Source of the DNA: an uncultured Candidatus Melainabacteria bacterium
Lineage (GTDB): Bacteria > Cyanobacteriota > Vampirovibrionia > Gastranaerophilales > Gastranaerophilaceae
Direction of reading: 5' to 3'
NCBI GenBank assembly: GCA_934691935.1
Contig: CAKUTH010000004.1
Coordinates: 1-64,000 of the forward strand
DNA length: 64,000 bases
Part shown: piece after piece, positions 1 to 6,170 of the stretch
How the letters are laid out: every line of letters begins with the position of its first letter
Position numbering within the stretch: position 1 is the stretch's first letter
Translations under genes and position numbers: made by a program
The notes under the pieces: model-generated
The model's database searches: none
What the model was told of the DNA's origin: nothing
Seen by the model: the letters and a program-made list of their open reading frames with translations, nothing else

Positions 1-228
1 CCGCCAATACTGGCGGTTCGGGCTTTTATTAGTTGTATTAAGGTAATAAGGTAGTAAGAGAATAGGGTAATAAGATTTTACACAACTTAATTCCTCCCCC
101 ATTGGGGAGGAAAAACATTAACCTTTCTTGTAAAGGAAGTGGAACCGCTTGCGGTGGAAGGCTTGAAGGTGAAAAATATAGCGGAGTACTCTACCCCGCT
201 ACATCAAATGAATTAAGTTAATATTAAT
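1..228. repeat. Intergenic repeat-rich DNA downstream of a prepilin gene
   Basis: No gene is seen here. Bases 1-16 form a small GC hairpin followed by a T-rich stretch, possibly the terminator of a gene to the left of the window. Bases about 30-80 are a degenerate array of TAAG-containing units, the same repeat type seen at 13848, 18214, 28420, 51812 and in the three prepilin cassettes. Bases 95-111 form a CCTCCCC/GGGGAGG hairpin related to the dispersed palindromes at 61675 and 62777. Confidence 0.5.
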
Positions 229-1029
229 TTAATAGTCCATAACCCAGCCGTTATCGATTACACGAGCAGCACAGCCAGAGCCGTATTGTGAAACTGTTTC
301 TGCGTCAGCGACTCCTTTATGTCCACAACCTTGAGGTTTAGCTATCCAGTTATTGCGAGTGTCTCCGTAAACATATATACTTTGGCTAGAGCTGTAGTAA
401 GGGATTAGCAACCCATTTCCCGAAATGTTAAAAGTAAAAACATCTCTTCCATTTACGTTTGGACCTTTTAGACCATTTATATCAATAGATAAATTGCCCA
501 TTACTTCACACATTTTGCCTCCGTTTTGAGTTACTACATCGCATGGAATCGGTTGTGGAGATTCTGGGGCTTTTCTAAATTTATACGCTTGAATTAATGT
601 ATTATCGCTTAAAAATATAACATTAGAGGTTGCTCTATCTGGCCATATTGGGCTTGAACCTTTCTTTAACCATTTATAAGTATAATTTACTTCTTGGGCT
701 TGTGTTATGTTAATGATTTTTACGTATTTGCCTAGTTCTTTATAAAAATTATCACATACGCTAGAACTTGAATTGTTGTCACATAAAGTCCCATTGATTT
801 TATTGAAAACGGTAGTATCTTTTAAAGAATCAACTCCATCATCAGACATCATTTTTTCGAATACTTGTTCCCAGAGTGATATTGACCTTTTTAGTTGTGT
901 TACATAAGCCTTTTTCTGATAATTTGCGACTACAGTCGGTAGTGTCATAGCTGCGACTACCCCAATTATGCCGAGAGTGATTAATACTTCAGCCAAAGTA
1001 AATGCTATTTTGTGATTTGTTTTCTTCAT
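229..1029 (-). CDS. Prepilin-like protein (type IV pilin / type II pseudopilin N-terminal domain)
   Basis: This 266-residue protein starts MKKTNHK and has a short basic leader, a prepilin-peptidase-type site (IA before FTLAEVLITLGIIGVVAA) and one hydrophobic helix, so it should be processed and assembled or displayed by the type IV pilus machinery. The rest is a divergent globular domain containing the NGLKGPNVNGRDVF segment that recurs in the other prepilins here. A start 12 bases further upstream is possible, but the ATG at 1029 has GGAGGT five bases before it and gives the usual short leader. A -10 box (TATAAT) lies at 1046-1051 on the minus strand, and its -35 region overlaps the palindrome next to the divergent HTH gene, suggesting that regulator controls it. 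The pilin function is inferred from the N-terminus only. Confidence 0.85.
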   Translation of the reverse strand: MKKTNHKIAFTLAEVLITLGIIGVVAAMTLPTVVANYQKKAYVTQLKRSISLWEQVFEKMMSDDGVDSLKDTTVFNKINGTLCDNNSSSSVCDNFYKELGKYVKIINITQAQEVNYTYKWLKKGSSPIWPDRATSNVIFLSDNTLIQAYKFRKAPESPQPIPCDVVTQNGGKMCEVMGNLSIDINGLKGPNVNGRDVFTFNISGNGLLIPYYSSSQSIYVYGDTRNNWIAKPQGCGHKGVADAETVSQYGSGCAARVIDNGWVMDY

Positions 1030-1066
1030 AAATACCTCCAAAGCTATTATAAGTGACTTTTTTCAT

Positions 1067-1118
1067 ATTATTACTGGCAAAAATCCAGTAATAATACGTC
1101 ATAATATCCAGTAATATT
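1067..1118. promoter_or_regulatory. Probable HTH operator: perfect inverted repeat plus a third half-site
   Basis: ATTATTACTGG (1067-1077) and CCAGTAATAAT (1085-1095) are perfect 11-bp inverted arms separated by 7 bp. A third copy, CCAGTAATATT (1108-1118), lies 23 bp from the second. The third copy contains the TAATAT -10 box of the HTH gene, and the inverted repeat covers the -35 region of the divergent prepilin gene. Autoregulation and control of the prepilin are inferred from this position. Confidence 0.6.
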
Positions 1119-1123
1119 GTCAA

Positions 1124-1351
1124 ATGGACGAGAATGAATTTTATCAGCTAACAGGAAAACGAATAAAGTTTTTGAGAGAACAAGCTCATTTGACTCAAGA
1201 AAAGTTGGCGGAAATGGCGGGTATTAGCCTTGATTATTTGGGCAAAATAGAGGTTTGTATTAACAGACCTGGAATTAAAACTATTTTAAAAATCTCGAAC
1301 GCACTTAATGTTCCGATAAAAAGTATCTTTGATTTTGATATTTCATCTTGA
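1124..1351 (+). CDS. Small XRE-family helix-turn-helix regulator
   Basis: The 75-residue protein is almost entirely one XRE/Cro-C1 domain: KRIKFLREQAHLTQEKLAEMAG (helix 2 and start of the recognition helix), then SLDYLGKIEVCINRPGIKTILKISNALNVP. It lacks a ligand or oligomerisation domain. The ATG lies exactly six bases after a TAATAT -10 box and has no Shine-Dalgarno sequence, so the mRNA may be leaderless. It is divergent from the prepilin gene at 229-1029 and shares an operator-like region with it. Its stop codon overlaps the -35 box of the tRNA-Cys promoter. Confidence 0.85.
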   Translation: MDENEFYQLTGKRIKFLREQAHLTQEKLAEMAGISLDYLGKIEVCINRPGIKTILKISNALNVPIKSIFDFDISS

Positions 1352-1376
1352 CAATGAGTTATGTGTTTCGTATTAT
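1348..1376 (+). promoter_or_regulatory. tRNA-Cys promoter
   Basis: A perfect TTGACA (1348-1353) and TATTAT (1371-1376) are separated by 17 bp. Transcription would start near 1383, seven bases before the mature tRNA. The -35 box overlaps the stop codon of the HTH gene. Confidence 0.75.
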
Positions 1377-1389
1377 ATAGAAACGAGGT

Positions 1390-1461
1390 GGCGACATGGC
1401 CAAGTGGTAAGGCAGGAGCCTGCAAAGCTCTTATCCCCCAGTTCGAATCTGGGTGTCGCCT
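1390..1461 (+). tRNA. tRNA-Cys (GCA)
   Basis: The 72-nt cloverleaf has acceptor stem GGCGACA/TGTCGCC, anticodon stem GGAGC/GCTCT with loop CTGCAAA (anticodon GCA), a T-arm with GTTCGAATC, and U73, as expected for Cys. CCA is not encoded. The T-run starting at the discriminator base directly follows the acceptor stem and probably serves as the terminator. Confidence 0.95.
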
Positions 1462-1468
1462 TTTTTTA

Positions 1469-1497
1469 TTGACTTTTTTATCTAAATCGTATATAAT
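1469..1497 (+). promoter_or_regulatory. Promoter of the TPM-domain gene (leaderless)
   Basis: TTGACT (1469-1474) and a perfect TATAAT (1492-1497) have a 17-bp spacer. The ATG at 1504 lies six bases after the -10 box, at the expected transcription start. Confidence 0.75.
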
Positions 1498-1503
1498 CAG
1501 TAT

Positions 1504-2187
1504 ATGAAAAAATGGTTGGTCTTAATATCTATGTTTGCGGTTATGCTACCCGCAAGTGCTTTACAAAAGCTAAATTTTGATGGTTTTATTGCTGATGAAG
1601 CTCATTTGCTTTCGCCTGCAGTAAAAGAAAATTTGAACATGACTTTATGGGATTTGCAAAAGAAGTCAGGAGCAGACATTGCGGTTGTTACATTACCGTC
1701 TTTGAACGGAAAAACTGTGGAGCAAACGGCGCTTGAAATTGGCAGAGGTTATAAAATCGGTTCAAAAGAAAAAAATAACGGCGTTGTGTTTTTAACAGCA
1801 TTGAATGAAAGAAAAATGCGTATTGAGCTTGGTTATGGCTTGGAAAACAAAATTTCAATGTCGAGTTTAGAAAGAATTCGCGACAAGGATATCTTGCCAT
1901 ATTACAAATCAAATGATTATGAAAGCGGAATTGCCAGAGGTACATACAAATTGGCAGAATTGGTTGCCAATGCAGAAGGCGTTACAATCTCACAACAAGG
2001 AGATTGCCCTCAATTAGCAAAAACATATAGTCGTAGAAGCTCAAGAGAGAGTTATCCTTGGTGGTTTTTCCCACTAGTGTTGTTGTTTGCTTTTCTCCCA
2101 GGAGGTCGCGGTTCGTGTCGCAGTTACGGTCGCGGTTTTGGCGGAGGCGGAGGCTTCGGCGGTTGCGGTTGCTCTGGTAGTTGGTAA
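1504..2187 (+). CDS. TPM-domain membrane protein (YgcG family)
   Basis: The 227-residue protein has a signal peptide (about 1-19, ending ASA), a TPM domain at about 27-160 (DGFIADEAHLLS, DIAVVTLPSLNG, NNGVVFLTALNERKMRIELGYGLE), a membrane segment at about 180-196 and a Gly/Cys/Arg-rich tail. This is the usual YgcG layout: the TPM domain outside the membrane and a glycine-rich tail. Proposed roles of the family (phosphatase, photosystem repair, membrane protein turnover) do not transfer safely to this organism. The gene has its own promoter and no Shine-Dalgarno site. The next gene begins 27 bases after it and may be cotranscribed. Confidence 0.85.
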   Translation: MKKWLVLISMFAVMLPASALQKLNFDGFIADEAHLLSPAVKENLNMTLWDLQKKSGADIAVVTLPSLNGKTVEQTALEIGRGYKIGSKEKNNGVVFLTALNERKMRIELGYGLENKISMSSLERIRDKDILPYYKSNDYESGIARGTYKLAELVANAEGVTISQQGDCPQLAKTYSRRSSRESYPWWFFPLVLLFAFLPGGRGSCRSYGRGFGGGGGFGGCGCSGSW

Positions 2188-2214
2188 AAAAGTTTAAAAA
2201 GAGGAAAATCAAAG

Positions 2215-2916
2215 ATGAAAAGTTTAGATAAATTTATGGATGCATTAAAAGAAAATTTGGGTGAAAATCTCAAATCAGTTATCGCGTTTGGTTCTCAGGC
2301 AAATGTTGAAGATGCAAAAAACAACCTTAATTTGATGATTGTGACCCAAAAACTTGATGCTGAAGATTTATATTCAATTTCAAAACCTGTGCAAAAATGG
2401 GTTAAGGCGAAAAATCCTTTGCCAGTAGTTATGAATATTGAAGAATGGTATTCGTCATTTGATGTTTACGCAATAGAATATGCTGATATTAGAAGTAATT
2501 ACAGGTTGATTTATGGCGAAGATTTGGCGAAAAATATTTCTATTAACAAATATTTTTTGCGTTTGCAATGTGAATCAGAATTGAAAGCATTGCTTTTGAA
2601 GTATAAAAACAAATTCATGATGGATATAAAATCAGATAGAGAAATGAAACGTGTTTTGATGAACGTAATCAAAACATTGCTTGTTATTTTTAGATCAGTA
2701 TTAAGATTGCACGACAGCGAAGTTCCTTATCGCGCGGTAGATATTATTGAATTTGCATCAAGATATTTGTCTTTCAATAAAATTGTCATGACAAAACTTG
2801 CAAAAGTAAAATATGAAAACGACGATTACACAAAACAAGAGCTTATTTTTATTGAAGCTGAATTGTTGAAAGATATTCAAGCTATTTTGAAACAAGTTGA
2901 TGCAATGAGGTTTTAA
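2215..2916 (+). CDS. Nucleotidyltransferase-like protein of unknown role
   Basis: The 233-residue protein begins with a pol-beta-like fold signature: SVIAFGSQANVEDAKNNLNLMIV at about 21-43 resembles the GSxAxG...D(I/L)D(L/V) motif of minimal nucleotidyltransferases, but the acidic metal ligands are poorly kept (NNLNLMIV). The C-terminal half is helical and Lys-rich. A GAGGAAAATCAAAG stretch precedes the ATG. It follows the TPM gene by 27 bases, so one operon is likely. Function unknown; it may be a non-catalytic relative of the fold. Confidence 0.6.
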   Translation: MKSLDKFMDALKENLGENLKSVIAFGSQANVEDAKNNLNLMIVTQKLDAEDLYSISKPVQKWVKAKNPLPVVMNIEEWYSSFDVYAIEYADIRSNYRLIYGEDLAKNISINKYFLRLQCESELKALLLKYKNKFMMDIKSDREMKRVLMNVIKTLLVIFRSVLRLHDSEVPYRAVDIIEFASRYLSFNKIVMTKLAKVKYENDDYTKQELIFIEAELLKDIQAILKQVDAMRF

Positions 2917-2933
2917 AAAAATAATACAAGTAT

Positions 2934-2961
2934 AAAAAAGCCCGCGCAAGTGGGTTTTTTT
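2934..2961 (+). terminator. Rho-independent terminator of the TPM/nucleotidyltransferase unit
   Basis: CCCGC (2941-2945) pairs with GTGGG (2950-2954) across a GCAA loop, flanked by an A-run on the left and seven Ts on the right. Confidence 0.75.
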
Positions 2962-2965
2962 ATGC

Positions 2966-2989
2966 AAAAAAAAGAGGTCTAAGACCTCT
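2966..2989 (-). terminator. Terminator of tRNA-Val
   Basis: On the minus strand AGAGGT pairs with ACCTCT around a five-base loop, and eight Ts follow. It begins just beyond the 3' end of the tRNA. Confidence 0.7.
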
Positions 2990-2995
2990 CCTCTT

Positions 2996-3068
2996 TGGAC
3001 GATACAAGGCTCGAACTTGTGACCCCTTGAATGTCGTTCAAGTGCTCTACCAACTGAGCTAATCGTCC
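2996..3068 (-). tRNA. tRNA-Val (GAC), with unusual C33
   Basis: The 73-nt cloverleaf has acceptor GGACGAT/ATCGTCC, D-arm TAGCTCAGTTGGTAGAGC, anticodon stem CTTGA/TCAAG, loop ACGACAT, a T-arm with GTTCGAGCC, and A73; CCA is not encoded. The anticodon at positions 34-36 is GAC (valine). Position 33, almost always U, is C here, and A32 and U38 could pair to lengthen the stem. All other features are normal. Confidence 0.88.
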
Positions 3069-3078
3069 TCTTTGTCTA

Positions 3079-3107
3079 ATTTTACAAAGAATTTACATAC
3101 AAGTCAA
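3079..3107 (-). promoter_or_regulatory. tRNA-Val promoter inside the gcvPA 3' end
   Basis: On the minus strand TTGACT (3102-3107) and TAAAAT (3079-3084) have a 17-bp spacer. The -35 box and spacer encode the last residues of GcvPA, and the -10 box includes its stop codon. Confidence 0.65.
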
Positions 3108-4320
3108 TATCTTCTTCGCTAATCATTTCTGTTGTAGCGACAAGAATTTGCTTGTCATTGAGTTTCAAACCGCCAATAATGCTGTTTGATTTAAGTTTTG
3201 CCAAAAATGCATCAGCATCTTTAACTTCAATAACAAATTCATTAAAGAAATTGTTGTTTAACGTCTTAATACCTTTCGTTGCAAGCATTTCAGACAATTG
3301 GTGCGCACGTTTTGTTGAAAGATAACCTGCTTGACGGAAACCATCCTCACCCATTACTGTCAAGTATAAAGTTGCCCAAAGCCCCATTAGAGCTTGATTT
3401 GAACAAATATTACTTGTCGCTTTTTCTCTTTTAATGTGTTGTTCGCGAGTTTGAATAGTCAAGCAATATGCAGGTTTGCCGTCTGCATCAATGGTTCTGC
3501 CAGCCAAACGTCCTGGAAGTTGGCGCATAAATTTTTCTCTACAAGCGATAAATCCAGCATGTGGCCCGCCAAAACTCATCGGAATTCCCAATGCTTGAAT
3601 ATCACCAACAACAATGTCGGCATCTACAGGTGGTTCTAATATTCCAAGAGTTGAAACATCAACGCAGACGACAAACAAGCATTCTGGTTTTTGGAAACGA
3701 TTGATTTCGCCGTAAAAATCTGGGTTTTGAACCAAAACACAAGCATAATCAACTGTGTTTTCAGGCATGCTGTCAAACATTTCAAGCTCAATATTGTTTG
3801 CCCAGCAATATGTCTTGATGACGTCAATATATTCAGGGTTCAAATTTTTGCTAACCAAAACTTTGTTTTTCTTAGAAATTCTCACTGTCATCAAAATAGC
3901 CTCAGCGCATGCTGTTGCTCCGTCATACATTGTAGCGTTAGAAATGTCCATTCCAGTTAATCTGCACATCATTGTTTGGAATTCGTACATAATTTGAAGT
4001 GTGCCCTGAGAGATTTCAGGTTGATATGGCGTATAAGCAGTCAAAAACTCAAATCTGCTTGCCACCTGTGAAATACAGGCTGGAATAAATTTGTTATAAG
4101 TTCCAGCTCCCAAAAAACTTATATAGTCAGTTTTATTTTTTTTAGCAAGATTTTTTACTCGCTTTTGAGTTTCCATTTCGCTAATCGCATCTTCAAGATT
4201 AAGCGTGCTCATTCTTGCATTGTTTGGAATTTGTTTAAACAAATCCTCAATGCTTTTCATACCAATGCTTTCTAGCATTTCATTTTTTACTTCGTCACTA
4301 TGTACTAAAAAATTTTTCAT
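3082..4320 (-). CDS. gcvPA: Glycine dehydrogenase (decarboxylating) subunit 1
   Basis: The 412-residue protein matches the N-terminal half of the split P-protein of the glycine cleavage system, which decarboxylates glycine with PLP and passes the aminomethyl group to the lipoyl arm of GcvH. Recognisable segments are FLGAGTYNKFIPACISQV (about 69-86), FLTAYTPYQPEISQGTLQ, ATMYDGATACAEA and GRTIDADGKPAYCLTIQTREQHIKREKATSNICSNQ-like text near 285. It is somewhat shorter than usual for the family (about 440-450). The PLP-binding subunit GcvPB is not in the window and must be encoded elsewhere for the enzyme to work. It is the third gene of gcvT-gcvH-gcvPA; three bases separate it from gcvH. Confidence 0.93.
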   Translation of the reverse strand: MKNFLVHSDEVKNEMLESIGMKSIEDLFKQIPNNARMSTLNLEDAISEMETQKRVKNLAKKNKTDYISFLGAGTYNKFIPACISQVASRFEFLTAYTPYQPEISQGTLQIMYEFQTMMCRLTGMDISNATMYDGATACAEAILMTVRISKKNKVLVSKNLNPEYIDVIKTYCWANNIELEMFDSMPENTVDYACVLVQNPDFYGEINRFQKPECLFVVCVDVSTLGILEPPVDADIVVGDIQALGIPMSFGGPHAGFIACREKFMRQLPGRLAGRTIDADGKPAYCLTIQTREQHIKREKATSNICSNQALMGLWATLYLTVMGEDGFRQAGYLSTKRAHQLSEMLATKGIKTLNNNFFNEFVIEVKDADAFLAKLKSNSIIGGLKLNDKQILVATTEMISEEDIDLYVNSL

Positions 4321-4323
4321 TTA

Positions 4324-4701
4324 CTATTCCAATTCTTCTTTATAATCTTCGTATTCTAACAAATCATTTTGTTCAGATGCATCACCTGTCAATTCTACTT
4401 TTACAAGCCATTCAAAGCTGTTTTCATTCAAAATTTCAGGTGTATCCACTGCAGATTCATTTATTTCAAGTATTTTTGCGCTAACAGGCATGTAAATTTC
4501 AGATGCTGCTTTTACAGATTCAATAGTTGCGAAAGTTTCGCCTTTTTTGAATTCACTACCAACTTCAGGCAATTCCAAGAATACGATGTCGCCAAGTTGT
4601 TCTACTGCATAATCTGTCAAGCCGATTGTGCAAGTTCCATCACCATTATCCAATAAAAATTCGTGTGATTTAGAGCACAATATTTTTTCTGTAATACTCA
4701 T
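4324..4701 (-). CDS. gcvH: Glycine cleavage system H protein
   Basis: This 125-residue lipoyl carrier shuttles the aminomethyl intermediate among the P, T and L proteins. The lipoylation motif ATIESVKAASEIYMPVSAKI is at about 58-77, with the modified lysine in SVKA. The preceding LGDIVFLELPEVGSEFKKGE and the trailing LNENSFEWLVKVEL are typical. AAAAGGAGAAAATG provides a good ribosome site. It lies between gcvT (28-base gap) and gcvPA (3-base gap), consistent with one transcript. Confidence 0.96.
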   Translation of the reverse strand: MSITEKILCSKSHEFLLDNGDGTCTIGLTDYAVEQLGDIVFLELPEVGSEFKKGETFATIESVKAASEIYMPVSAKILEINESAVDTPEILNENSFEWLVKVELTGDASEQNDLLEYEDYKEELE

Positions 4702-4729
4702 TCATTTTCTCCTTTTATACTTTCAGTTA

Positions 4730-5833
4730 TTATAATCTTATTTTATTTCGTTTTTCAACAAACGGTCTTTTTACTACTTCAGCGTCGTGAAGTTTCTCTC
4801 TTATCATAACTTGAACAGTGCTTCCTGTACAAATATCTTTAATATTTTTTACATAAGCAAGTGCGATATTTGCGCCAAGAATTGGTGAAGGCGCTCCGCT
4901 TGTTATGTGACCGACTTTTTCGCCGTTAAAGTAAACTTCATATTCGTGGCGTGCTATAGATTTGTCTAGCATTTTTAAGCCGATAAGTTTTTTGTCGACA
5001 CCGTTTTTAACTTGATTAATTATCACGTCTTTTCCGTTGTAATCCTCAATTTTGTCTTTTGGCACAGACCAAGACAAACCTGCCTCTATTGGGGTTGTGG
5101 TTTCATCCAAATCGTTTCCGTATAGGTGTAATCCAGCTTCAAGACGCAAAGTATCTCTCGCACCAAGCCCGATTGGTTTTATTCCGAATTCTTCACCTTG
5201 TTTTAAAATTTCATCCCACAAGAATTTTGCATTGGAATTATCTGTTAAAATTTCATATCCGTCCTCGCCTGTGTAACCTGTACGGGATACCAAAACCTTA
5301 ACTCCTGCGATTTTTGCTGATTTGATAGTGAATGAATCTTGTTGTGTTTTAAGTCCCATTTTTCTCAACAAAGCATCGGCTTTTGGACCTTGAACCGCAA
5401 GAAGTGAGTAATTGTGAGATTGGTTGTCAATTTTTACATCATAGCCTTCAGAATTTAGGCTCATCCAATTTACGTCTTCATCAATTCTTGATGCGTTACA
5501 AATTACAAGATAACTCAAAATCCCGATTTTATATATAATTAAATCATCAATCAAACCGCCGTTTTGTTTTGGTAATTGACAATATACAGCTTTTTCATAA
5601 TCAAGTTTTGAAATATCTTGCGGAACAATTTTGTTCAAAAATTCAAGAGCATCATCTCCATAAACAAAAACTTCACCCATGTGAGAAACATCAAAAAGTC
5701 CAACATTTTCTCTTACTGTTTTGTGTTCTTCAATAATAGATGAATACTGAACAGGCATGTGCCAGCCAGCAAAATCAACCATTTTTGCCCCTAATTGAAC
5801 GTGTTTATCGTGTAAAAAAGTTTCCTTAGTCAT
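4730..5833 (-). CDS. gcvT: Aminomethyltransferase (glycine cleavage T protein)
   Basis: The 367-residue T protein releases ammonia from the aminomethyl-lipoyl H protein and forms 5,10-methylene-tetrahydrofolate. The N-terminus HVQLGAKMVDFAGWHMPVQY, the VGLFDVSHMGE segment and SRTGYTGEDGYEI with GLGARDTLRLEAG define the family. It is the first gene of the minus-strand gcv operon. The start at 5833 has GGGGGAG seven bases upstream. The leader is too short to hold a glycine riboswitch. glyA, which consumes or supplies the same C1 unit, lies far away at 50573. Confidence 0.96.
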   Translation of the reverse strand: MTKETFLHDKHVQLGAKMVDFAGWHMPVQYSSIIEEHKTVRENVGLFDVSHMGEVFVYGDDALEFLNKIVPQDISKLDYEKAVYCQLPKQNGGLIDDLIIYKIGILSYLVICNASRIDEDVNWMSLNSEGYDVKIDNQSHNYSLLAVQGPKADALLRKMGLKTQQDSFTIKSAKIAGVKVLVSRTGYTGEDGYEILTDNSNAKFLWDEILKQGEEFGIKPIGLGARDTLRLEAGLHLYGNDLDETTTPIEAGLSWSVPKDKIEDYNGKDVIINQVKNGVDKKLIGLKMLDKSIARHEYEVYFNGEKVGHITSGAPSPILGANIALAYVKNIKDICTGSTVQVMIREKLHDAEVVKRPFVEKRNKIRL

Positions 5834-5857
5834 TCACATCTCCCCCTTATAAGGTTT

Positions 5858-5886
5858 ATTTTCCATATAAATATACATGTTGTCAA
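5858..5886 (-). promoter_or_regulatory. gcv operon promoter
   Basis: On the minus strand a perfect TTGACA (5881-5886) is followed after 17 bp by GAAAAT (5858-5863, four of six matches). The start would be near 5851, giving a leader of under 20 bases. Confidence 0.5.
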
Positions 5887-5983
5887 TGGTTTATTGAGAA
5901 TAGTGAAGTCCATATATTAATATTTACTTATATTATGTAAATAAAATAAATTATGTAAGTTGATATATAGATTAACAATAGAC

Positions 5984-6170
5984 TTGCAAACCTTAAAAAA
6001 ATATGTCATAATGATTGTGTGAATAGAGAACACGGAGTTAGCGAGATGAAAGAACTTAGAATGTTGAAAACCCTTGATATGCAAGGGATAGAACCCAATG
6101 GGGGGGGGGGCTTTAAGCTCTAACGTAAGTAAGTTAGGAAGTAAGGAAGTTAGTAAGAAGTTACGAAACT
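5984..6170 (+). repeat. Prepilin cassette copy 1: promoter, uORF, 11-G tract, TAAG repeat
   Basis: TTGCAA (5984-5989), 17 bp, CATAAT (6007-6012), then GTG at 6019 six bases later. An internal GGAG lies before a second start at 6046. A run of 11 G occupies 6100-6110, followed by CTTTAAGCTC and a TAAG-type repeat to about 6170. The same order with the same 11-G length recurs at 18652-18842 and 41352-41550. Confidence 0.85.
6019..6123 (+). CDS. Upstream short reading frame of cassette 1
   Basis: The 34-codon frame can start at GTG 6019 (leaderless position) or at ATG 6046 behind GGAG. It carries the motif EHGVSEM...LKT...QGIEPN and ends GGGGFKL just after the G tract. Its conservation with copies 2 and 3 at the amino-acid level suggests translation. 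With 11 G it terminates 21 bases past the prepilin ATG; with 10 G it would be fused in frame to the prepilin. Whether it is a leader peptide or the true 5' end of the prepilin is undecided. Confidence 0.5.
   Translation: MNREHGVSEMKELRMLKTLDMQGIEPNGGGGFKL

Noticed and set aside
1234..1425. Minus-strand frame overlapping tRNA-Cys and the HTH gene
   Set aside because: It covers a tRNA and a supported plus-strand gene and has no ribosome site.
5834..5900. Possible glycine riboswitch before gcvT
   Set aside because: The predicted leader is under 20 bases and no tandem aptamer motifs are visible.
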